IMG/VR virus record: IMGVR_UViG_3300034071_001075
Coordinates: 1-26,497 of that record
DNA length: 26,497 bases
Strand: one strand, 5' to 3'
Source: a virus
The notes under the pieces were generated by a model, which was not told the DNA's origin, searched no databases, and saw only the letters and a list, made by a program, of their open reading frames with translations. The stretch's first letter is position 1. Every line of letters begins with the position of its first letter. Below, piece after piece: positions 19,933-26,497 of this stretch. The position numbers and the translations under genes are program-made.

Positions 19933-21204
19933 ATGGCAAGTAAAGAAGCAGCACAAATAACTAAATTCGAAATTCATTCTAATGAAGGCAAAACTATTAG
20001 TTTATTAGGAAAAGGTGCTTTACCTCTGGTTGAATATCGTGAATGTATAGTAGATCATACTGTTAGAATTCGTGCTTTGTATATGGATACAGGGCAAGCA
20101 GGCGGAGATGTTGGATCAGTAGATACATTGAACTTACAAGGAGATGAGAAAATAAGTTTTTCTGTAACTCATGACGGAAAGACTATATCTTTCGATAAAA
20201 ATCTTAGAATACAAAGTTGGAGATCATATGAAGATTCGCTGAAAGTTGCCGTAGAATTGAACATTGTATCTAAAGATTTCTTTGACAACATTATAGAAGA
20301 TACTAGTGTTATTCCATTTTACAGTGGAAAAATATCAGATAGTGTAAGTAAGATACTTAAAGAATCTTTGAAAACATCATTTGAAATTGATGTAGATGAA
20401 ACTATAAACACCAAATCTTTTCATGGGAAATTTAAAGAACCTTTTGAAATATGTACAAATTTGTGTAAGTATTCCATTCCAACTGAAAATGGAAAAAAGG
20501 GGGAGACCGCAGGATACTTATTTTTTCATACATCAAAAGGATATAAATTTAAATCTGTAGATTCTCTATTTGCTTCTAAACCTGTTAGTAAATTTATTAA
20601 AAATAATAGTCCATCTGTTCCTCCAGGATTTGATGGAAAAATTTATAAGGATAATTTATCAAAAGCAGTTGATGTTGAAATGCAATTGAGAAGCGGAGCA
20701 TATGGATCTAGACTTAAAAAATGGAATCCTTTAACAATGCAATATGATACAAAAACAACTAAAACATATGAAGGGAATCCATCTGGAATAACGATTGCTG
20801 GAACAAGTTTGCCAAAGTTCCCAGACTATAGTGGGAAAATTACAAAAATAAACACAACCAATGTAGATATCGCACAAAGATTTTCTCCTGGAGATAGTGT
20901 AAAATCTCAATTTAAATCAATTCAAAAAGAAAATATTGTAGTAGATGACGTAGTAAATCAATCTGCTAGATTAAACCAAATGATTTTAAAAGAAATTAAT
21001 GTAACTACAGATGGAGATCTTGGTATAAGTGCAGGTGATGTAGTTTTTTGTGACTTCAGAGAAAATTCAATCAAACAAAATACCGAAGTTAGCAAAAAGA
21101 ATAGTGGTAAATACGTAGTTTCTGGATTATGTCACCTTTTTATTCCAAGTAATACATATACAAAAATGAATCTGATAAGAGATTCTGACGGTAGAGTCGT
21201 ATAA
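19933..21204 (+). CDS. Baseplate central hub protein, gp27-like
   Basis: The 423-aa protein begins MASKEAAQITKFEIHSNEGK. Beta-rich domains are followed by SFHGKFKEPFEICTNLCKYSIP (about 164-185) and GYLFFHTSKGYKFKSVDSLFA (about 195-215). The pattern of a helix leading into F-x-F-H/Y-T-x-x-G-Y-x-F-x-S-x-D is typical of the hub proteins of contractile tails (T4 gp27, P2 gpD), which read their own domains through this segment. T4 gp27 is 391 aa, close in size. It would form the trimeric base on which the gp5-type spike sits. Its neighbours, the gp5-like and spike genes, support this. A weak AGGA lies 15 bases before the ATG. Confidence 0.65.
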   Translation: MASKEAAQITKFEIHSNEGKTISLLGKGALPLVEYRECIVDHTVRIRALYMDTGQAGGDVGSVDTLNLQGDEKISFSVTHDGKTISFDKNLRIQSWRSYEDSLKVAVELNIVSKDFFDNIIEDTSVIPFYSGKISDSVSKILKESLKTSFEIDVDETINTKSFHGKFKEPFEICTNLCKYSIPTENGKKGETAGYLFFHTSKGYKFKSVDSLFASKPVSKFIKNNSPSVPPGFDGKIYKDNLSKAVDVEMQLRSGAYGSRLKKWNPLTMQYDTKTTKTYEGNPSGITIAGTSLPKFPDYSGKITKINTTNVDIAQRFSPGDSVKSQFKSIQKENIVVDDVVNQSARLNQMILKEINVTTDGDLGISAGDVVFCDFRENSIKQNTEVSKKNSGKYVVSGLCHLFIPSNTYTKMNLIRDSDGRVV

Positions 21205-21210
21205 AACAAC

Positions 21211-21218
21211 AATAAATA
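21211..21218 (+). promoter_or_regulatory. T4-type late promoter
   Basis: AATAAATA lies seven bases after the gp27-like stop and about 30 bases before the next ATG, with the SD-like AGAGG at 21236-21240 in between. Confidence 0.6.
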
Positions 21219-21248
21219 ATTAACAACTATTGTATAGAGGTGTTCCAA

Positions 21249-21464
21249 ATGGATAGGACACTATCACAGCATATCAATGATGATAGAAATGAACTCGACG
21301 ATCCAAATGTAAGTTCCCAAAGAAGAAGACATTTGGAAGGAGAACTTGATGATCTGCAAAGATATCAAAAGAATCATCCAAATGATGATCATGATCCAAC
21401 AGGATTAGAATTGTATTGTGACTCAAATCCAGGTGCTCTTGAATGTAGGATTTACGAAGACTGA
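21249..21464 (+). CDS. Small charged hypothetical protein, 71 aa
   Basis: I choose the ATG at 21249 (MDRTLSQHINDDRNELDD), which stands 8 bases after AGAGG, over the GTG at 21240, which overlaps that SD. The N-terminal half is one very charged helix (SSQRRRHLEGELDDLQRYQKNH). The rest is acidic and contains two Cys (YCDSNPGALECRIYED). It sits between two hub genes with a TGATG overlap to the gp5-like gene, so it may be a chaperone or minor baseplate part. No family is recognised. Confidence 0.68.
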   Translation: MDRTLSQHINDDRNELDDPNVSSQRRRHLEGELDDLQRYQKNHPNDDHDPTGLELYCDSNPGALECRIYED

Positions 21465-23755
21465 TGAGTACTCTTTTAGCGGGTGAATTAAAGTATTACA
21501 TCGCACAGATTGCCCCTCTTACGGCTTATCTGGAAGAAGGAACTGGAAAACCATCTTGTTCTATCGCTAAAGATGCAGAGAGAAATGCTCCTGGATTTTT
21601 ATATAAAATAAGAATCCCAGAACTTCATCCACCATCAAAAGTTCCCGATAAGGATCTTCCTTGGGCAGAGGATCTGATGAGTAATGGATCGTCTGGAGGG
21701 CAAGTTCAAGTAGAACGAGGCGTTCTTCTACCTTATACTTTTGTTTGGGTAAGAGTATGGGATTTGCCAGGAGAGATGAATGATCTTTATCAGATCATTT
21801 CTGTTCTCCCAAATAAACAATGCCCCGATGGCACAAAACCTACGGATGATAATCCAATCATTCCACAAAAAGTTGAAACTCAATTAGTTTATTACAAAGG
21901 GGTTCCCGAAGTTAAAGTTCCATACACAGTTATGGAACTCAAGGGTGGTGGGGTAATGTGTAGTGGAGATAAGTATCCCGCTACGAAGGAAGATGAACGT
22001 GTCCTTAAAGAGGACAAGATGAAATTTCCCACACCATGTAAGCCGATTGATACTTCGGCAATGAATGAACCAATTACAAAATTAATTAAAGATATTCAGA
22101 ATCTAAAGACTGAATTAACTGGAAGTGATTCATTTTTATCTACTAGTCAAAACTTTGTTAATGAAGTTCAATCAAGAGTAAATGCTGCAGCACAGTCTAT
22201 AGCATCTGGAGTTAAGTGGTTAATCAATTATTTGCGTGAGCAAATAATGAAAAAGGTGAATATAGTATTAAATCTTGCTGGAAGGAAGTTACAACTACAT
22301 CAAAGATTTCAATTTAATGAAGCGAAACAAACTGCATTAGATTTAATTGCATGTTTATTCAATAGAATTATTGATAATCTCGTCAATATGATTGCGGATT
22401 TCCTGAAGAAGATTATAGATCGTTATATTAATGCTCCTCTTTGTGCATTAGAATCATTCTTAACTAATATTCTTGGGCAACTTCTTGGACAATTAACGGG
22501 AGCAATTAATTCTATATTATCATCTCTCTCCAGCATAATTGGTGGAGCAATTAGCTTTATCAATTTAATTCTGGATACTATTACAAATCTACTGGACTTC
22601 TTAACTTGTAAAGTAGATCAACAATGTCCTGCAACAGAAGAATGGAATCTTCTTGATGGTGCTCCTAGCGGACCACAATTAAACTTAGATATAAATTCAA
22701 TCATACAATCTGCACTTGGAATTGCTGATTCTTTTAAAGGTGCTGTTAATCCAGGTAGTTTTAATTTCAATTTAGATTTCGGTGGAGCACTCGCCAGTTC
22801 CGTATCTGGATGTAATGTTGGACCAATTCTTTGCGGACCACCAAAAGTTTCTTTCTGGGGTGGTGGTGGATCTGGTGCATCTGGAAATCCAATTATCAGT
22901 GCAACTGGAGATATTTTAGGTGTAGATATAATTACACCAGGATCTGGTTACACCAAAGCACCTTTTGTTTCATTTGAAGATTCTTGTGGAAAAGGAAATC
23001 GTGCTGTAGGAACTGCAGTTGTTGGTAGCACTGGAGGAACAGGCGGAACTGGAGGCACAGGCGGAACAGGTGGCACTGGAGGAACAGGCGGAACTGGAGT
23101 AGGAACAACAACTGGAGTAACTGAAGTTGTAATTAATGATCCTGGATTTGGTTATCTTCCAATCTTTAATGGAGATAAAGGTGGAAGTGGAAGAGTTTGG
23201 GCCGATAGATGTCAGACAATTGTTCAAAGAGCAGATGGAACTTGGGATTCTCCTTATAATCCAGGTTCAATAATCGATGTTAGAATTGGTGATCGTGTAG
23301 AAATACCAGGTAAATTACCATATACATCTACAGTTGATGAAAAAATAACAGCGGGTCAGTGCCCACCAGAACCAGAAATTCCAACTGGTATTTCTGGTAG
23401 TGATACTTATCCAGTAACTTTAACGATAGATAGAATAGAAGTTGTTGATCCTGGATTTAATTACAATCCAAACGATAAAATTTCTATTGAAGGTGGTGGT
23501 GCAGGTGAAGGCGCAATACTAGAACCAGTATTTAATAATAATGGAAGACTCGATTCTGTTACTGTAATTGATGGTGGATTTGGATTTACGGAAAGACCAA
23601 GACTTGTTATAATTAGTGATAGCGGTTTTAATGCGGAATTAATTCCAGTATTTAAAGTCATTAAAGGCGTTGCTTTAGATGAAGTCCGAAGAATTCGTCG
23701 TAATTTAAAAGTTATTTCAGTAAGAGATTGTGTAGGAGTAGCACCGAATGTCTAA
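21464..23755 (+). CDS. 5: gp5-like baseplate hub protein (OB-fold) with repeat-rich C terminus, 763 aa
   Basis: The ATG overlaps the previous stop (TGATG). Residues about 40-130 show the gp5-type OB-fold: FLYKIRIPELHPPSK, then ERGVLLPYTFVWVRVWDLPGE and LYQIISVLPN. Residues 210-400 are helical and partly hydrophobic, with a run of Ile, Leu, Ser and Asn. From about 490, three or more beta repeats share a V-x-x-I-x-V-x-x-P-G-x-G-Y pattern (GVDIITPGSGYTKAP, EVVINDPGFGYLP, RIEVVDPGFNYNP), with a Gly-Gly-Thr linker at 524-544. T4 gp5 carries a lysozyme and a beta-helix needle. Here I see no lysozyme motif, and the needle seems to be a separate gene downstream. It ends overlapping that gene by eight bases. 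Confidence 0.68.
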   Translation: MSTLLAGELKYYIAQIAPLTAYLEEGTGKPSCSIAKDAERNAPGFLYKIRIPELHPPSKVPDKDLPWAEDLMSNGSSGGQVQVERGVLLPYTFVWVRVWDLPGEMNDLYQIISVLPNKQCPDGTKPTDDNPIIPQKVETQLVYYKGVPEVKVPYTVMELKGGGVMCSGDKYPATKEDERVLKEDKMKFPTPCKPIDTSAMNEPITKLIKDIQNLKTELTGSDSFLSTSQNFVNEVQSRVNAAAQSIASGVKWLINYLREQIMKKVNIVLNLAGRKLQLHQRFQFNEAKQTALDLIACLFNRIIDNLVNMIADFLKKIIDRYINAPLCALESFLTNILGQLLGQLTGAINSILSSLSSIIGGAISFINLILDTITNLLDFLTCKVDQQCPATEEWNLLDGAPSGPQLNLDINSIIQSALGIADSFKGAVNPGSFNFNLDFGGALASSVSGCNVGPILCGPPKVSFWGGGGSGASGNPIISATGDILGVDIITPGSGYTKAPFVSFEDSCGKGNRAVGTAVVGSTGGTGGTGGTGGTGGTGGTGGTGVGTTTGVTEVVINDPGFGYLPIFNGDKGGSGRVWADRCQTIVQRADGTWDSPYNPGSIIDVRIGDRVEIPGKLPYTSTVDEKITAGQCPPEPEIPTGISGSDTYPVTLTIDRIEVVDPGFNYNPNDKISIEGGGAGEGAILEPVFNNNGRLDSVTVIDGGFGFTERPRLVIISDSGFNAELIPVFKVIKGVALDEVRRIRRNLKVISVRDCVGVAPNV
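23033..23095 (+). repeat. Seven tandem 9-base units encoding Gly-Gly-Thr
   Basis: Seven GGN-GGN-ACN units in frame encode residues 524-544 of the gp5-like protein. The third codon positions vary between copies, so the amino-acid repeat is more regular than the DNA. It is probably a flexible linker between two beta repeats and prone to length change. Confidence 0.9.
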
Positions 23756-24350
23756 AACTAATACCCCAAATTTTTGGAGAAAAACTACTACAGATGCTGA
23801 GATTGCATTTGGTGAAGTTTTTTTGAATGGAATTAAATGTGCTGCAGTTCTTAGAAATGTTGATCCATCATTATCAAAGTCGCAATACATGGCGTATTTG
23901 AATAGTGGAAAACTCAAAGGTGGAACTGTAAATCGTTGTCCAGGGGTATATCAAATTAGATGCGGTGATAAACCAGTTAATGATACTGCATTTGTTTTAC
24001 ACGCGGACAATGGTGACATTATTATCGGAGCACCTAATGGAAGAATTAGAATGTTTGCTCAAAGTATAGATATGATTGCAAGTGGTCCAGATAATAAAAC
24101 TGGATATATTAATATTTTATCGAATACCTCTGTAGAAATTAAGACTCCTACGATTACAGCAACAGCATCAGTTGAAGCAAATATAACTGGAGAAAAGAAA
24201 GTAAATATCGCAAGTAGAGATGAAGTTAAGGTTACTGGAAATCCAAATTTCCAAAACCCTGCTGTCATAGATATTCCACCACCAGGATCTCAAACATTAA
24301 AAGAGACCTTAGAAGGAATTATAAAATTAGTAAAGGATATAGTTGGATAA
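23748..24350 (+). CDS. Baseplate spike/needle-like protein, 200 aa
   Basis: The ATG at 23748 overlaps the end of the gp5-like gene by eight bases. The N-terminal half has an FLNGIKCAAVLRNVDPSLSK region. From about residue 80 to 165 short alternating beta strands repeat with a period of about 8-10 residues: FVLHADNGDIIIGAPNGRIRMFA, SIDMIAS, INILSNTSVEIKTPTI. This is typical of triple-stranded beta-helix spikes such as the C-terminal part of T4 gp5 or phage gpV. The C-terminal helix is TLKETLEGIIKLVKDIVG. Together with the upstream protein it may form a split version of gp5. A trimeric membrane-piercing role is inferred from the repeats and context. Confidence 0.65.
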   Translation: MSKTNTPNFWRKTTTDAEIAFGEVFLNGIKCAAVLRNVDPSLSKSQYMAYLNSGKLKGGTVNRCPGVYQIRCGDKPVNDTAFVLHADNGDIIIGAPNGRIRMFAQSIDMIASGPDNKTGYINILSNTSVEIKTPTITATASVEANITGEKKVNIASRDEVKVTGNPNFQNPAVIDIPPPGSQTLKETLEGIIKLVKDIVG

Positions 24351-24353
24351 AAA

Positions 24354-25388
24354 ATGAGAGTAACCGAAGTTCATGTAGGAGGACAACTTCACGTTGAAAA
24401 AAATATACCTGGTGGAATTCCAGATCCTATATCTCCAATTTGTTTAGGTGGAGGAATTCTTCCACCTATTAATGGAACTGCTTGGATTGAAGGTCCTGCT
24501 TTAGTTGGCACTCCTTTGAGTTATCCAACTCCACGAGCACCTATGGCAACAATGATGCTCGGTAGATCTACAAATAAAACTGCTCCTTGGCCAACTGTTC
24601 CATCTATTTTAAAAGTAACTACTCTGGGTGCGGGTCCTCCAACTCCATTAGATATCTTATTGGGCGATCCTGGAGCAGGAATGGTTGGAATTACAATCAA
24701 TTCCTTAGTCATTAAAATTATTAATTCAACTCAAATAAGTATAATATCTCCGAATACAACGGGACTTGGTAATCTAACTTGGACTGGAAAAATAACTTTT
24801 GTTGGTCCAGTAAAAATGATTGGTGCCTTAACTCAAACTGGTAAATCAGTTTTCAATGGTAAAGGAACCAGAAACGGATCTGAAAACATTAATGGGAAAC
24901 TTGCAGTTGCTGGTAAAGTTTCTATTGGTGGTGTTTTAAATGTTGCTGGAGTAATTAAAAGTCCAACTATCGTAGCATTAAAAATAGCAATAAAAAGTAA
25001 AAAATCATTTGATATTCCTCACCCAACAAAAGAGAATCATAGACTTAGATATATTTGTTTGGAGGGACCATCAGCCGAAGTTTATTTTAGAGGAAAATTG
25101 AATGGAGATAATATTATAGAACTACCTGAATATTGGACAAACTTAGTCGATATAGAAACAGTTGGTGTAACTTTAACTCCAATCGGACAATATCAAGAAT
25201 TGTATGTTGAAGATATTGAATGGGGAAGAAGAATAATTATAAAAAATAATTCCGCATCAGCAATCAATTGTCATTATGTTGTATATGGCGAAAGAAAAGA
25301 TGTAGAAAAAAATATTTCTGAATATCCTGGTGTATCTCCAGAAGATTACCCAGGTGATAATAGTGAGTATGCTATAAATGTTATTTGA
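24354..25388 (+). CDS. Fibre-like structural protein, 344 aa
   Basis: The ATG starts three bases after the preceding stop. Residues 1-100 are Pro/Gly-rich and loop-like. Residues about 135-200 are a series of short beta repeats (LTWTGKITFVGPVKMIGALTQTG, KLAVAGKVSIGGVLNVAG) like a beta-solenoid or fibre shaft. Residues 215-261 carry a conserved C-terminal head motif, KKSFDIPHPTKENHRLRYICLEG, followed by AEVYFRGKL and IELPEYW. That motif recurs at the ends of cyanophage structural and fibre proteins and may be an assembly or autoprocessing domain. The last 60 residues are acidic. It probably decorates the spike or baseplate periphery, but its exact place is unknown. Confidence 0.65.
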   Translation: MRVTEVHVGGQLHVEKNIPGGIPDPISPICLGGGILPPINGTAWIEGPALVGTPLSYPTPRAPMATMMLGRSTNKTAPWPTVPSILKVTTLGAGPPTPLDILLGDPGAGMVGITINSLVIKIINSTQISIISPNTTGLGNLTWTGKITFVGPVKMIGALTQTGKSVFNGKGTRNGSENINGKLAVAGKVSIGGVLNVAGVIKSPTIVALKIAIKSKKSFDIPHPTKENHRLRYICLEGPSAEVYFRGKLNGDNIIELPEYWTNLVDIETVGVTLTPIGQYQELYVEDIEWGRRIIIKNNSASAINCHYVVYGERKDVEKNISEYPGVSPEDYPGDNSEYAINVI

Positions 25389-25394
25389 TTACAA

Positions 25395-25402
25395 AATAAA
25401 TA
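25395..25402 (+). promoter_or_regulatory. T4-type late promoter
   Basis: AATAAATA lies six bases after the previous stop and 19 bases before the ATG at 25421. Confidence 0.6.
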
Positions 25403-25420
25403 CTTTTAAAAAAATAAATC

Positions 25421-26497
25421 ATGTCTTATACTGATATAATAAATTCCTTAACAGAAAAGAAAGCGGGACAAAAAGAAGAAATAAATGAGATATTAGAAAG
25501 AATAATTGAATTGGATGGTTCAAAAATTCCATATGATGAGTCTATAAAAAAATTAGATTTAGATATTGTAAATTCTTTTGTATCAATAAACTCTGGTATT
25601 GACAGTGTAAAAGATGCATACCAAAACAGAATTAATGTAGGTTGCAGAACTGATATGTTCTGGAGAGTTGTCGGAATGACATCTACTACTTACACAGTTA
25701 GAGTAACAAAATTATCTGAAACTGGATACTCTAATGTTATTGGTTTTGGATCTGAAACTATTACAGCATTCAATGGATCTGGATTTACTACATATTCTGC
25801 TAATAATACATTTGGATTTACCACGCAGAATTATTATGGAGTAAAATATTATGATGTTCCTGTAACTAAAGATATAGAAGATACTTTTGTAACTAGTTTT
25901 ATTGGAACTATTGGTGTTGGGTCTTCTATTTTAACTGTTCTTTCTCCAGTTGGATCATCTTCCACAATTGCTATTCAATCTGGTCAGTTCGTTCAGTCTT
26001 CAAAATCTGGAGTTTTACCATCATCATCAAATATAGTAGGAATATATCAAACAACTACAACTCCTGTTGCTAGTCTTGGTATTGCGAGCACAACTTTAGT
26101 AACTGCTCTTACTTTAGATGAGGTTGCAACTGGAAGTGCAACCGCACCAGAATCGAATGGTTCTTTCGTTACATTTACTGTATTGAAATCTTCAAATCAA
26201 TTCCAATATAACTTGGCAACTTATGAAGAATTTAGTACAAAAAGTCCATCTTCACCACAAACAATTGGTGTTTTAGATAATCAAACTCTTGGAGTTGGAG
26301 TATCAGTTACATATTCCAATTCTGGTGGATATCCATACGCACAAACTTGGTATCCAGATCTTGAAGATTCTGGAGATTTAGATGATAATGTATTTCCAAC
26401 ATTAGAACCAAATGTTGGTCCTGGAGCTTCATATTATAAAGTTGGATTTGCATATTATCCAGTTGCTTTTAGTGGAACTGCAACAACTGTTAGAGCA
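25421..26497 (+). CDS. Large virion structural protein (3' truncated by the window)
   Basis: An ATG at 25421 opens a frame that stays open to the right edge (359 codons seen). The product begins MSYTDIINSLTEKKAGQKEE, a helical N terminus of about 65 residues (EILERIIELDGSKIPYDESIKKLDLDIV) that could form a trimeric coiled coil. A long Ser/Thr/Gly/Val-rich beta region follows, with TSTTYTVRVTKLSETGYSNV and GIGVGSS-type strands. Composition and layout suggest a baseplate-attached fibre or adhesin, similar in style to the protein at the left edge. A late promoter precedes it directly. No name is assigned because the C terminus is missing. Confidence 0.72.
   Translation, partial: MSYTDIINSLTEKKAGQKEEINEILERIIELDGSKIPYDESIKKLDLDIVNSFVSINSGIDSVKDAYQNRINVGCRTDMFWRVVGMTSTTYTVRVTKLSETGYSNVIGFGSETITAFNGSGFTTYSANNTFGFTTQNYYGVKYYDVPVTKDIEDTFVTSFIGTIGVGSSILTVLSPVGSSSTIAIQSGQFVQSSKSGVLPSSSNIVGIYQTTTTPVASLGIASTTLVTALTLDEVATGSATAPESNGSFVTFTVLKSSNQFQYNLATYEEFSTKSPSSPQTIGVLDNQTLGVGVSVTYSNSGGYPYAQTWYPDLEDSGDLDDNVFPTLEPNVGPGASYYKVGFAYYPVAFSGTATTVRA

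Noticed and set aside
21240-21248. GTG start for the small gene before the gp5-like gene
   Set aside because: It overlaps the AGAGG that serves as ribosome-binding site for the ATG at 21249.
1-26497. CRISPR arrays, tRNA genes, insertion sequences, photosystem genes
   Set aside because: No regularly spaced repeats, no cloverleaf-like segment with CCA, no transposase motifs and no psbA/psbD-type sequence were seen on either strand.

Overview
The window is part of a T4-like cyanophage genome (marine Synechococcus/Prochlorococcus myovirus type). Evidence for this is the set of T4 core genes with cyanophage-style variants (gp33, gp59, gp32, gp53, gp48, gp4, a gp54-like protein, gp26), typical cyanophage auxiliary genes (glutaredoxin, speD, thyX, phoH), AT-rich DNA, T4-type late promoters of the form NATAAATA, and a glutamine riboswitch of the glnA/Downstream-peptide class, which is known only from cyanobacteria and their phages. 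No tRNA, insertion sequence, integrase or CRISPR array was seen.

Layout. (1) 1-917 is the 3' end of a large virion protein gene closed by a terminator. (2) 1019-3792 is a rightward chain of small, mostly overlapping genes: glutaredoxin, several unknown conserved-looking proteins, and speD. (3) 3793-4271 is a self-contained unit: a perfect NtcA-type palindrome, a sigma70-like promoter, a glutamine riboswitch, a 52-aa DUF4278-like gene, a translationally coupled 33-aa basic peptide, and a strong terminator whose loop also holds the -35 hexamer of the next promoter. (4) 4300-7247 holds small genes, thyX, phoH and a PD-(D/E)XK nuclease. (5) 7244-9573 is a replication/late-transcription operon driven by a near-consensus promoter: gp33 (late-transcription coactivator), gp59 (helicase loader), a DUF1825-like protein and gp32 (single-strand DNA-binding protein, without the T4 zinc cysteines). 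(6) 9574-12096 runs leftward: gp4 (head completion), gp48 (tube cap) and gp53 (baseplate wedge), with T4-type late promoters reading left. (7) 12136-26497 runs rightward and encodes the tail tube/baseplate hub: gp54-like, gp26, a gp51-position ORF, two large tape-measure/hub-like proteins carrying peptidoglycan hydrolase domains, gp27-like, gp5-like OB-fold protein, spike/needle protein, fibre-like protein and the start of another large virion protein.

Two regulatory systems stand out. First, the DUF4278 unit combines a possible 2-oxoglutarate/NtcA input with a glutamine-sensing RNA, so a phage gene may read host nitrogen status at two levels. Second, the end of gene 26 carries a full set of -1 programmed frameshift signals (an SD-like GGAGGG, slippery T-TTT-TTC, a 6-nt spacer and a hairpin) that would fuse gp26 to the downstream 58-codon ORF. 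That would be a tail-assembly-chaperone G/GT arrangement in a T4-like phage.

Limits: all assignments are by eye from motifs, gene order and remembered family sequences; no search, alignment or folding program was run.
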